64,000 nucleotides of DNA, from assembly GCF_014696675.1 (NCBI RefSeq), contig NZ_JACJQN010000012.1, positions 146,024-210,023 of the forward strand, in the 5' to 3' direction. Below the pieces are notes generated by a model. It was not told where the DNA came from and did no database searches. It saw only the letters and a program-made list of their open reading frames with translations. This DNA comes from Phormidium tenue FACHB-1052 (GTDB lineage: Bacteria; Cyanobacteriota; Cyanobacteriia; Phormidesmidales; Phormidesmidaceae). The translations under genes and the position numbers were made by a program. The stretch's first letter is position 1, and every line of letters begins with the position of its first letter. Of this stretch, positions 7,930-15,963 are shown piece by piece.

Positions 7930-9963
7930 CTACAGATTAATTTCTGGAGCAAAAAGGCTCTGTAATCGCAACAATTGACCGCCACTTAAATAAAGCAAGT
8001 CGCCCTTACCCAGTAGGTTGACGGCTTCTCCCTGCTTACCGCCCAAGATAATCAAAGAATCTGCTTCGCTGGCTGTTTTCAGCGCTACCCGACCTGGCAG
8101 GTTGGAGCGAATCAGCGGAGTAACAACTTGGGCATCTGGGCGTTGGGTGGCGATGATTAAATGAATACCTGCGGCGCGGGCCATTGCGCCTAGCCGTTTA
8201 ATACTTTGCTCAATGGCTGAGCGGCTTTCTTTCTCCGCCATGAAATCAGCGTATTCATCAAATATGCAAACAATGCGAGGCAACGGACTACTCGACTGCT
8301 GGTTGTAGCGAGTGAGGTCAGCACAGCGGTTTTTTTCAAAACGGCGGTAGCGCTGATCCATCTCGTTCATTAAAGAATTCATCAGGGCGATCGCCCCTTC
8401 AGTATCTTTGACAATTGGCTGTAACAGCCAGGGAATATCTTCAAACTCGGGGAAGGTAACTCGCTTTGGATCTACCAGGGCAATCTGTAAATGCTTTGGA
8501 GGATGACGCTTGAGTAAGCTAAGCAAGAGCGATCGCAAAAATTCACTTTTGCCGCTACCAGTTGTACCGCCCACTAAAAAATGGCAGGTATTAGGATCAG
8601 ATAGATCTGCTTCGACTAGATCACCCTCCAAATTAACACCAATGGCTATCCGTACCGGATCGGTCGGTGGCAAGGTCTGGATCTGAATATATTGCTTAAA
8701 TAGAGCCGATTGCCGATCTGGACGAGGTAAATCGACGCTGACATAACCAGCCTGGGGAGCAATCATCGGCGAGGCCATTAGACCCAGCTGCACGCGTAAA
8801 TCGTCGGTTAGTCGCAGAATAGAATTGACTTTTACCCCTAGCTGAGGCTTTAGTTTCACCCGCAGAAAGGCTGGTGCTAGAGCAATCCCTTGTAAATCAA
8901 CGCCGACGCCAAAAGACTCCAACGTACGAACAAGCTGGTTTGCAATTGCCTCCACTTCTGAGGAAGACGTGTTTTGGGGTGTCAAAGGCCGGTCTGTAGA
9001 GTTCGTTGTTTGGTTAGGTGCTGTAGATTGCTTGGTGCTCTCACTGGTCGTTGGTTTCTGACCTGCCAAGGCCATTGATGTTGAAGCAGAGTTTGAGCTG
9101 AAATAGGTCTGGCACTTTTTGCGTTGAGGGCACATATCACACAGAGCCGCTTGTAGCGCTGCGGGCGGTGGCTCCCCCTGGTTTGGCTGCCAGGCGAGCC
9201 AATCGCGAATCTGTAGCAGCTTTTGGGGAATCAGCTGATGTACTGTGTTTTCTAGCTGTGCCCAGGAATAGACCTGCTCTTGCCAGTCAGGCAGCACGCT
9301 ATAGACGGCAGAATCGATCGGAACACCAATCTTCTCCCGCAGCATGTAGCTGTAAAGAGCCACCTGGGCTAGCTGTGCTGACGGATCTGGAGACTGATAG
9401 GTCTTATACTCCACTACACAAAGACGGTGGTGGGTAAAGTCGTACACTAGGCTATCGAATCGCCCCTTCACTAACTGGTGACTGCCATCAGGCAGAGTGA
9501 ATTCGTGTTTGACACTGAGTTCTTGGGCTAAAAAGGTTTTTTGCATCACCTCGTCAGCCTTGCAAAAGCGCCGATTGCTCACCAGCAGATCTGCCCAACG
9601 TTGAATTAGCCCTTTGAGGCCTTGCCAAAGTTGATGTAGAGCCTGAGCTTTTTCTGGCTTCTCGGCAATGGCCTGCTGTAGATAGGGAAAAAAGATGGAC
9701 TGGTAGAGCCGTTGTTGAAACACTTGCGCGATCGCATCAGCCTTTAGCAATTCAGACTCAGCCATCAGCAGGAATTGAAATTCTGGCTCCGTACGCAGTT
9801 GGCGCACAAATTGGTCTGAGAGTTGGTGGAAGGCAGAACCAATACCCAATACTTTTTCAGCGGGAAGAAACATGGTCATGCCGCCGGAGTGATGCCCCAG
9901 ATAGAGCAACCGAGGGCATTCAAAGGCAAGGCGGACTTTACTAACGCTGAGGGAAGAAGTCAT
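7930..9963 (-). CDS. Cas4/RecB-like Fe-S nuclease fused to FtsK/HerA-type DNA translocase
   Basis: From the ATG at 9963 this is a 677-residue two-part protein. The N-terminal part (about 1-290) has the PD-(D/E)XK nuclease pattern GRFD (D170) and VVEYK (E185, K187) with a downstream QLAQVALYSYML helix, and cysteines C16 (FECPRLLYLG) and C275/C278/C284 (CDMCPQRKKC) placed as in the Fe-S cluster of Cas4/AddB nucleases. A Ser/Thr/Gln-rich linker (about 290-335) leads to an FtsK/SpoIIIE motor with Walker A GGTTGSGKS (465-473), Walker B IVCIFDEYADF (564-574) and IIATQRPDAQVVTPLIRSNLPGR. The ATG overlaps the preceding stop as ATGA, so translation is coupled; a TTG at 9978 is an alternative start. 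I infer a DNA end-processing translocase-nuclease, part of a three-gene system. Confidence 0.85.
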   Translation of the reverse strand: MTSSLSVSKVRLAFECPRLLYLGHHSGGMTMFLPAEKVLGIGSAFHQLSDQFVRQLRTEPEFQFLLMAESELLKADAIAQVFQQRLYQSIFFPYLQQAIAEKPEKAQALHQLWQGLKGLIQRWADLLVSNRRFCKADEVMQKTFLAQELSVKHEFTLPDGSHQLVKGRFDSLVYDFTHHRLCVVEYKTYQSPDPSAQLAQVALYSYMLREKIGVPIDSAVYSVLPDWQEQVYSWAQLENTVHQLIPQKLLQIRDWLAWQPNQGEPPPAALQAALCDMCPQRKKCQTYFSSNSASTSMALAGQKPTTSESTKQSTAPNQTTNSTDRPLTPQNTSSSEVEAIANQLVRTLESFGVGVDLQGIALAPAFLRVKLKPQLGVKVNSILRLTDDLRVQLGLMASPMIAPQAGYVSVDLPRPDRQSALFKQYIQIQTLPPTDPVRIAIGVNLEGDLVEADLSDPNTCHFLVGGTTGSGKSEFLRSLLLSLLKRHPPKHLQIALVDPKRVTFPEFEDIPWLLQPIVKDTEGAIALMNSLMNEMDQRYRRFEKNRCADLTRYNQQSSSPLPRIVCIFDEYADFMAEKESRSAIEQSIKRLGAMARAAGIHLIIATQRPDAQVVTPLIRSNLPGRVALKTASEADSLIILGGKQGEAVNLLGKGDLLYLSGGQLLRLQSLFAPEINL

Positions 9964-11969
9964 TGAGGCACATAGCAAATTAACTGCCCTTGACGACTGG
10001 CGTGGGGGTCTAAGACTTGCAGCCGATTTTTCTGACAGAGGGTTTGAATCACCTGGTCGATCTCCTGCTCGCCAAAACTGGAGAACTGCTGTTGAGTATT
10101 CTCAATCAGCACCATCAACCCAACAAAGGATTGCGTGGCCATAAGGTTAATTATGTAGTCTGCCACAGCTTGAGTCTGGGATTCTTGGGTCTTACCTCCA
10201 GATATTTTGCCTGCAAACACAAGCTGTAAGTCCTGCAATAGGGGGCACTGTTCTAGCACTTTCGCCTCTCGTACCAGTGCCTGTAGGTCTTTGAGATGAG
10301 GCGTTTGGTCGCCTACGACTAGCTCCCCACCGCGAGCCGCACTGGCTAACTGATGATAGGTCTCTAAATACTGCACCGAGAGCAAATCAGGTTTGAAATG
10401 GGCATAGGAAGCTTTGCCGTTAAAAACCTGCTGATAGATTTGAGTGCCCTTTGCCCTTCCCTGACCTACGCTTCCGGCTCGGATCAGGTACAGGCGATCG
10501 CAGGCAGCCCGATCCACTACCCTTTGACACGCCTTCATCACATGAAAGAAGGTCATCATATTGGGGTCTTCATTCCAGACAATGCCTGTGAAGGCTCGTT
10601 TGTGCTGATGGGATAGGGAGTAGGAGGCAAACTTACCGGGTAAGAATTGAGTCGCGACCTGAGGTACCTCCAGTACTTCTAACACCTGCCCCAGCCGCCA
10701 AATCAGCTCAGGAGAGGTGAGCTGACTAATCCGAGTCACCCGCTGTTGTGCTGATTGAAACTCCTTATCCCAAATCAGCTTGAAGTTTGGTTTTGTCGGA
10801 GTTGGTTTTGGTTGTACTGGCGTTGGCTCACCCGGCTTAGGAATATCTGGTAGGCGGCCGTGCTGCTTGTAATGTGTAATTAGCTGTTGCCCCAGCTTAA
10901 GCGCATTGCGCGGCAACGTTCTATTACCCTGAAACGAATGCTCTAACCAATTACAAGATAGGGGAGCGATCGCATCTTTGGGTTTGGGTTTAACCTGAGC
11001 ATGGAGGGGAGCCATACGCGTGGCCCAAAGCGCTGCGGCTTGATCTAAATTAATAGGTTTAAGTTGAAGAACTTGATCAACTCGCGCCAAATCTGCCGGT
11101 TGAATGAATTTACGATTTTCCTGCCAAGTGCCCTTGACGAGGCTGATAAGCACTAAGAAGTTACGTAGCTTTTCGTTATGAATGGTAGAGTTCAGGTTGA
11201 AAAGACTCTGCAAGTCGATTTTGCCGCTTTCTAGTTGAGGGATACTATCCAGATTGTCAAAACAGAGCACAATCGGCTGCGTAGAATTAGCAATGCGACC
11301 AATGTTATTCAACAGCTTTTGGGCAGCATCCTCAGAATCGATTGGCTTTTTGACCCGTAGGGCTTTAAAATCTTCCGCATCCAAATTGTCGCCCTTCAAC
11401 CAGGCATAGGCCAAAGTTCGTAAATCAGGGTTAGTTGCCAAGTCGTAAAGTACACCAAAGAACTCTTTTCCGTTGTAGATACCTACTGGATAACTGGCCT
11501 GTAAGTTCTGGACAAAGCGTCCTCGCTCCCCGAGCACCCAATTAGTGAAACTCTGCTTTTGGAGGCTGGTTAGACCCTTAAGCCAGAGTAAAAGCTGCGA
11601 CTCTGATGCTCCCTCTGGCACATGAATTAGGCTATCAATGGTATTGCGTAGCGTGTGCCGCCAGAGGTAGTCGCTATCAGGCCAAGGCCCAATATAGGCA
11701 AAAAAAGCTTTGTTGTTGAGCTGACGCTTCAGTCGGCCTAGCAAGTAACTTTTACCTGCGCCAGAGTCTCCGGTGAGCAAGAGAGTACGGGTGGCATGGT
11801 CTTTGCCAATCTGGCTAATAGTTTGGTCAACCGCCGTTAGAACTGGGCCATGAATACCCTCGACTTCTAGAGCTATATCGGGATTTTCTTGCCAAAAGTT
11901 ACCGGGCCTAAATGTGTTGGGGTCAAACGGATTGAGATGATGCTGAATGAGTTGTTGAAGCGAAGTCAC
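9960..11969 (-). CDS. AAA-type ATPase of the FtsK-nuclease triad
   Basis: A 669-residue protein with a GTG start. The N-terminal ATPase has Walker A TLLLTGDSGAGKSYLLGRL (63-80) and Walker B PIVLCFDNLDSI (232-243). Between them is an AWLKGDNLDAEDFKALRVKK element followed by PIDSEDAA, which weakly recalls the BrxD/DUF2791 group of ORC/Cdc6-like ATPases. After a Pro-rich linker (about 385-397) the remaining 270 residues have no domain I recognise; the end looks like a small winged-helix (FGEQEIDQVIQTLCQKNRLQVLDP). It lies 24 bases after the winged-helix gene and overlaps the nuclease-motor gene by ATGA. Its role is inferred to be loading or regulating that motor. Confidence 0.7.
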   Translation of the reverse strand: MTSLQQLIQHHLNPFDPNTFRPGNFWQENPDIALEVEGIHGPVLTAVDQTISQIGKDHATRTLLLTGDSGAGKSYLLGRLKRQLNNKAFFAYIGPWPDSDYLWRHTLRNTIDSLIHVPEGASESQLLLWLKGLTSLQKQSFTNWVLGERGRFVQNLQASYPVGIYNGKEFFGVLYDLATNPDLRTLAYAWLKGDNLDAEDFKALRVKKPIDSEDAAQKLLNNIGRIANSTQPIVLCFDNLDSIPQLESGKIDLQSLFNLNSTIHNEKLRNFLVLISLVKGTWQENRKFIQPADLARVDQVLQLKPINLDQAAALWATRMAPLHAQVKPKPKDAIAPLSCNWLEHSFQGNRTLPRNALKLGQQLITHYKQHGRLPDIPKPGEPTPVQPKPTPTKPNFKLIWDKEFQSAQQRVTRISQLTSPELIWRLGQVLEVLEVPQVATQFLPGKFASYSLSHQHKRAFTGIVWNEDPNMMTFFHVMKACQRVVDRAACDRLYLIRAGSVGQGRAKGTQIYQQVFNGKASYAHFKPDLLSVQYLETYHQLASAARGGELVVGDQTPHLKDLQALVREAKVLEQCPLLQDLQLVFAGKISGGKTQESQTQAVADYIINLMATQSFVGLMVLIENTQQQFSSFGEQEIDQVIQTLCQKNRLQVLDPHASRQGQLICYVPQ

Positions 11970-11993
11970 TGGCTTTTACCGTCCCTACACATT

Positions 11994-12857
11994 TCACTTG
12001 GTCACACTGATGTAAAACAAAGCCCCGCCAATGTTCTGAGGAATCCCCGCAGCAACTTCAGTCTCGCTATAGTTGGAAACATCTTGCAGGGTGCTGAGCT
12101 CAATCAAATCCTGGCTCTGTAGGTCATATAGCAACCGATCTAAGGCTTCCCGGCTGTGAGAGGTTTGTAGCTTCTCTCGGAGATGAAAAATGGGTAAAAA
12201 GTTGTCAGCATCCAATTGCTGATCGAGCTGGCGAATAGCATCCAAAACTGCATCTGGTGTCAGGCTAGAATCTTTATTGGATGCTGATTTCGTATTGGGC
12301 AACTCCTGGAAAGTAGCGACTGCTGCTCCCTTCTGTCCCAAGAACTGGCGTAGAAAGGTGAGGTAGTCACCCAATATTGAGAATGTTAGGTTGGCCTCAC
12401 CACTAGGTATACAGTCACTCAACAAATACTGAATGCCTTTAGGAGTTAGCCACACATCTTTAATTTGGCTCTTGCTAACGGTAATTAGCCCTCGCTCTTT
12501 AAGCTGATTGAGCAATTGTTGGCGATCGCCTGCTGGAACTTTGTTAGCCGTACTTGGTATAACAGCTTTGGTTGTCGCCACTTTTAGTAGCGCTAACTCA
12601 TTGGGGCCAACGAGTATGGGCAGCGTACTAGCATCCGACTTTAATAACGTTTTACCAGCGGCCGTTGTCTGATATCGATAAATTTCTTCGATATACTCTA
12701 CAAAGCCCTTACTACAAAGGCTGATACAGGCTTTGTTGCGCTCTGGTGTCGGGTTTTTACTTTTGCCTAGTTTAATCTGGCTGATCGGAGTGCGGTAATC
12801 AGGAGAATATTTCAACAACCGCAACAAAAACTTTAGCTCTGACGATTTCAACTCCAT
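11994..12857 (-). CDS. Winged-helix protein, first gene of the FtsK-nuclease triad
   Basis: A protein of 287 residues from the ATG at 12857 (309 if the TTG at 12923, which has a weak AGGGA site, is used). I do not recognise a named family. The N-terminal part (MELKSSELKFLLRLLKYSPD...CISLCSKGFVEYIEEIYRYQ) has the helix-turn-helix plus wing pattern of a MarR/PadR-like fold, and two further similar blocks follow: QQLLNQLKERGLITVSKSQ with a WLTPKGIQYLL wing, and the C-terminal HLREKLQT..REALDRLLYDLQSQDLIEL ending in GGALFYISV. So it may be a chain of three winged helices, suited to DNA binding. It opens the minus-strand operon with the ATPase and nuclease-motor genes. Confidence 0.65.
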   Translation of the reverse strand: MELKSSELKFLLRLLKYSPDYRTPISQIKLGKSKNPTPERNKACISLCSKGFVEYIEEIYRYQTTAAGKTLLKSDASTLPILVGPNELALLKVATTKAVIPSTANKVPAGDRQQLLNQLKERGLITVSKSQIKDVWLTPKGIQYLLSDCIPSGEANLTFSILGDYLTFLRQFLGQKGAAVATFQELPNTKSASNKDSSLTPDAVLDAIRQLDQQLDADNFLPIFHLREKLQTSHSREALDRLLYDLQSQDLIELSTLQDVSNYSETEVAAGIPQNIGGALFYISVTK

Positions 12858-12923
12858 AGGAATAGTATTTAATAAACGTAACAATAAGTAACTTAGATGT
12901 AGCTTTGAAGCATGGTTTGTCAA

Positions 12924-13238
12924 GAGAGATCCCTGGTTAAGGGTTCTTATGTCTCTAGCTTAATGATGGTTCCCATCTCCCAAGACGCTCTTCACAAAAG
13001 CTACAAGATTGCGGCATCAAAGATACCTGCCCCCTTCGCTAGCCTTCAGCACCACGAATTCAGCAGCAATCCAAGCAATGTTCTAAAGCTGTTCCGCAAC
13101 CGTTTTCGCCAAACACATCTACAGAGGACGGGTGCCTTTGCCCTTTAGCCAATATCTCAGTCAAGCCTCAGGCACCATCCCCTGGCCAGACATCCTCTAC
13201 ATCAAGATTCAAACGCCTCTACATCAGGAGGCCCCGTC
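12924..13238. other. Gap between triad operon and vapBC
   Basis: This stretch must carry the promoter of the triad operon reading left. I saw no gene or clear promoter. Two direct copies of CCTCTACATCA (about 13192 and 13212) are the only local repeat. Confidence 0.3.
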
Positions 13239-13622
13239 TCATCGAATGACCTGAATCTCAATACCAATATTGAGCTTGGCCCAAGCTTTATCTGCGGTTA
13301 CCACCAAGCACTGAGTTTGCAACCCCAAAGCCAAACAGGCCCGATCGCCCAGAGACAGCCCCAAATGCTTAGTCACAGCCCGCAAATAGCCTGCAACCAG
13401 CCCCTGCTCCTCATCGAACGGCACCACCGTCAAATTCAAAGCCGCCAAAATCTCCTGAATCTCACCTTCAGGCATGCCCTGGTCAGTCAGCTTTGCCACC
13501 AACTCGCTAGCATTCACCGCGCTAACCAGCGACCGTGACAGCAGCTCCGCCACAACATCTTGCCCCAGCTCCTGATTGACCAGCGCCAACAGAGCTGACG
13601 CATCTAAGACAACCCTACTCAC
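13239..13622 (-). CDS. vapC: VapC-like PIN-domain toxin
   Basis: A PIN-domain ribonuclease of the type II toxin family, 127 residues from the GTG at 13622. The acidic metal-binding residues are visible in VVLDASALLALVNQE near the start, LSLGDRACLALG in the middle and VVTADKAW near the end. A longer in-frame ATG at 13649 exists, but the GTG overlaps the antitoxin stop (GTGAGTAG) and starts directly at the PIN strand, as in relatives. It would cleave RNA when released from the antitoxin encoded just upstream. It lies beside the FtsK-nuclease triad, on the same strand. Confidence 0.85.
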   Translation of the reverse strand: MSRVVLDASALLALVNQELGQDVVAELLSRSLVSAVNASELVAKLTDQGMPEGEIQEILAALNLTVVPFDEEQGLVAGYLRAVTKHLGLSLGDRACLALGLQTQCLVVTADKAWAKLNIGIEIQVIR

Positions 13623-13905
13623 GCTCGGCCTCAGCTCGGCGATCGGCAATCAGTTCATCCACTAGAGATCGTCCCTCGGGGACATATCTTCGAACCATGG
13701 CCTGAATCTTGGCGATGGTGCTTTGCCCAGCACTCTCTGCTTCATCCACAGCTAAAACCTGGGCGGGTAGAGATGCAATGGGCTCAGACTGGGGAGCCAA
13801 AAGCACAATTACCTGAACATCTACACCTTCAGGGCATTCTGGGGCAACCAGCTCAATTTTGCCGCCAGCACCGACTCGAACCGTTTGTTGTAGCGCTTTC
13901 AGCAT
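13615..13905 (-). CDS. VapB-like antitoxin
   Basis: A 96-residue protein directly upstream of and overlapping the PIN toxin. The N-terminus (QQTVRVGAGGKIELVAPECPEG) has the beta-rich look of an AbrB/Phd-like DNA-binding antitoxin, and the C-terminal tail (VRRYVPEGRSLVDELIADRR) is a charged helix typical of the toxin-binding end of cyanobacterial VapB-type proteins. Antitoxin-first order and overlap are standard for such pairs and suggest autoregulation. Confidence 0.75.
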   Translation of the reverse strand: MLKALQQTVRVGAGGKIELVAPECPEGVDVQVIVLLAPQSEPIASLPAQVLAVDEAESAGQSTIAKIQAMVRRYVPEGRSLVDELIADRRAEAERE

Positions 13906-14685
13906 GCTTCGCTCTAGAAAAACCCATTTCTAAGATACCGAATGCCTACAGCTCGTGGGCACCAGTTACCCCCAGCATTAGGGGTCAGGTGCACTGGGTA
14001 CTGCGATAGATAACTGTTATGGCTTAATAAGGTACATGACTGGCTCCTTAGATTCTTTGCTCTGCGACCTCTCACAGCCCTATTGTGCAGCGCTCCATCA
14101 TTAGTGAGTTACCGCGCAATGGCTCTGTCAGCCCCAACACCTTTAATGCAGCACCGCAACTCTCTACTGCCGGGGCTGCATACTTTAGTGTGTAGCCGCA
14201 ATCCTTTAGTGCAAAGCCGCAACATCTTAAGTTGCAGCGCGGCAATGCTGCTGCGATCGCGCAACCCTTCAAGTAGTCAATACACAGTACTTCTGTCATA
14301 GAGCAACTTCGAATAGTCGCCTGCTGCACGCTTACCTGCTCAATACACAGTGCTGCTGTCATAGCAGCAAATCAATCATTTCGGCCCTGCATCACGACTG
14401 TTGTGCCACACTTAGCTTCGACCTGCTGCAACATTCATCCGGGCTTTATCAAAACCGCTGGTGTGGGGTCACAATCTTTCAAATTGAGGCCGCGATCGCC
14501 CCTTTGCACCGGGCAATCTTGGCAATAGACGAGACAACTCGACGCTGCGCCCCAACCGTCGTCTCCCATCGCCTGCCCTGAAACCTTTCGTCGCTCCCCC
14601 AAACCTCCGTCACCATTCCTGAACCTTCTTCAGGCAGGCTATTTGATCGTGCCCGTATACAAACCATTACCCAAGGTGTATCACC
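13906..14685. other. Long gap with degenerate 21-bp repeats
   Basis: No convincing gene fills these 780 bases. The part 14083-14370 consists of degenerate 21-bp repeat units (separate entry). The rest, 14371-14685, would hold the promoter of the 14686 gene; I see nothing else in it. Open frames on the minus strand here lack family features. Confidence 0.4.
14083..14370. repeat. Degenerate 21-bp tandem repeat tract
   Basis: Units of about 21 bases with the core CTTTAGTGC-AG-CCGCAA recur at 14141, 14183, 14204 and 14226, with weaker ones before (about 14098). A second type, CAATACACAGT(A/G)CT(T/G)CTGTCATAG, occurs at about 14279 and 14341, 62-63 bases apart. Spacings are near multiples of 21. 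On the minus strand an open frame (14072-14362) translates the units as heptads such as FALKDCG, YTLKYAA, AALKVLG. Confidence 0.6.
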
Positions 14686-15045
14686 ATGCCCGTTGTCAAC
14701 ATCGCCCGTCGTCTGCCCGTTAAAACCATCAGCAACGACATCGACTCCCTCAACGGCCTCGGCACCGTCGAAGGCTATCTTCCCGTTCGCACCGATGCGT
14801 CGCCCGAAGCCCTCAAGGCTAATTTTGACGCCATGCTGGCCATGCAGCAAAAAGAAACCGAGCTGCAAGTGATGGTCAAAGCCGCCGCCGATGCCGCTCG
14901 CCAGGCCGAATGGGAGTTTCATAACTCCATTTTGGGCATGAAAGAAGCTGTGCGGGCGCAGTTTGGCCCCGACAGCAACGCCGCCCAGGCGATCGGCTAC
15001 AAGAAAAAGTCAGAGCGCAAGCGCCCTCGTCGCCGCAGCGCCTAG
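14686..15045 (+). CDS. Conserved hypothetical small protein with basic tail
   Basis: A 119-residue protein of unknown function. It starts MPVVNIARRLPVKTI, has a helical middle (ALKANFDAMLAMQQKETELQ, AAADAARQAEWEFHN) and ends in a very basic tail, SERKRPRRRSA, which could bind nucleic acid or another acidic partner. A clear terminator follows 50 bases later, which supports it as a real single-gene unit. I do not recognise the family. Confidence 0.6.
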   Translation: MPVVNIARRLPVKTISNDIDSLNGLGTVEGYLPVRTDASPEALKANFDAMLAMQQKETELQVMVKAAADAARQAEWEFHNSILGMKEAVRAQFGPDSNAAQAIGYKKKSERKRPRRRSA

Positions 15046-15094
15046 CGATGCGTCCGTGTCGCCGCCGCGAACGTTAACAAAATACCCTCCTAGA

Positions 15095-15123
15095 GACCTG
15101 TGGCCCAGCCACGGGTCTTTTTT
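15095..15123 (+). terminator. Rho-independent terminator
   Basis: Stem GACCTGTGG (15095-15103) pairs with CCACGGGTC (15109-15117), one G-U pair, 5-base loop, followed directly by six T. It ends the 14686-15045 transcript. Confidence 0.88.
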
Positions 15124-15249
15124 GCTCGCTAGTCACCTCTGGGCGCACTGCCTAGCAACATCGGTTGAGAGCATAGCGGGGCATGCGTAACTTCTGAAAA
15201 ACTTTCTCTCCTGGTGGCAGTGCCCACCCTACGGTGGCTACGGTCACCT

Positions 15250-15340
15250 GCTCACCATTGGTGTGACCCTTGATCTGGCTCCCGTTGCCGACATTCCGCT
15301 GCTGTGGCTGGAGCTACGGGCTATCGGCGCTGCCAAACAT
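15250..15340 (+). pseudogene. Decayed fragment of a rodA/ftsW 3' end
   Basis: About 90 bases resemble the last part of rodA at about 7724-7812 in this window: ATTGGTGTGACC versus ATTGGCATGACC, ATTCCGCTGCTGTGGCTG versus ATTCCGCTGCCGTGGCTG, and GAGCTACGGGCTATCGGCG versus GAGCTACGGGCGATCGGCG. By eye roughly 70% of bases match. One extra G breaks the frame within the PLPWLSYG motif (here PLLWLELR), and nothing coding precedes it. It is a relic of a duplicated or transferred SEDS gene. Confidence 0.6.
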
Positions 15341-15353
15341 TTAGACACAGCGG

Positions 15354-15626
15354 CTAGCGCTCAATGGTGAACCCATCGAAATGAGCTGATCCTACATAAG
15401 GTTCAGTCTCTACTCCGATAACTCGGGCACCCACTGGTCCTTGATGTGCCCAGTGCAGTAGAGCCTTGAGCTGGTCGCTCGTACCCATTGCCACAATTTC
15501 AACGGTGGCATCTGGCTGGTTGCGTACAAAGCCCTTAACCTTTAGCTGTTGGGCTGTCTGGCAAGTGTGATAGCGAAACCCAACTCCCTGCACAGTCCCA
15601 TGAATCACCGCTCGAATTTGTTCCAT
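15354..15626 (-). CDS. acyP: Acylphosphatase
   Basis: A 90-residue acylphosphatase that hydrolyses the carboxyl-phosphate bond of acyl phosphates. The phosphate-binding loop GTVQGVGFRYHT with its catalytic Arg and the GFVRNQPDATVEI strand with the catalytic Asn are intact. Normal length for the family. It stands alone between a decayed rodA fragment and the alaS upstream region. Confidence 0.95.
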   Translation of the reverse strand: MEQIRAVIHGTVQGVGFRYHTCQTAQQLKVKGFVRNQPDATVEIVAMGTSDQLKALLHWAHQGPVGARVIGVETEPYVGSAHFDGFTIER

Positions 15627-15963
15627 AGTCCCTGGTCTGTAGGTTGATCACGCCAAGATTTTCCCATAGCGCGTTTGCTCTACTCCGTATCCCTCACGCC
15701 CTGGCGATCGCAACCGCTGTCTCGAAACGCGCCTCAGCCCACCCGACTGAGGGCCACCGATATCGAGATTGATGCGATCGCGCCCTTCTGCACAAATATC
15801 TGACCCAGTTAGCTTCGCAATCTGCAATCATCGGTCAAAATAGAAGTTTGGGATATTTGTAAGCTCCCAGGGTCGTGCATCGCTTTGCGGATGCACCCTA
15901 CGGTTGCTTCCCTGACTCACCTACCCATCCACCCCCTTACCCATCCACCCCTTCCCCCGTTCC
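15627..15963. other. Intergenic region upstream of alaS with hairpin repeat
   Basis: No gene seen. At about 15871-15900 the sequence GTGCATC-GCTTTGCG-GATGCAC, flanked by GGGT and CCC, forms a stem-loop and ends in CCCTACGG. This type of short dispersed palindrome is common in cyanobacterial intergenic DNA. The alaS start lies 3' of a CCCATCCACCCC-like low-complexity stretch. Confidence 0.45.

Noticed and set aside
14072..14362. Minus-strand open frame of 96 codons rich in Cys
   Set aside because: It lies wholly in the degenerate repeat tract, has no clear ribosome binding site and no family. I list the repeats instead of calling a gene.
14479..14922. 147-codon minus-strand frame opposite the 14686 gene
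   Set aside because: The plus-strand gene with a terminator 50 bases downstream fits better.
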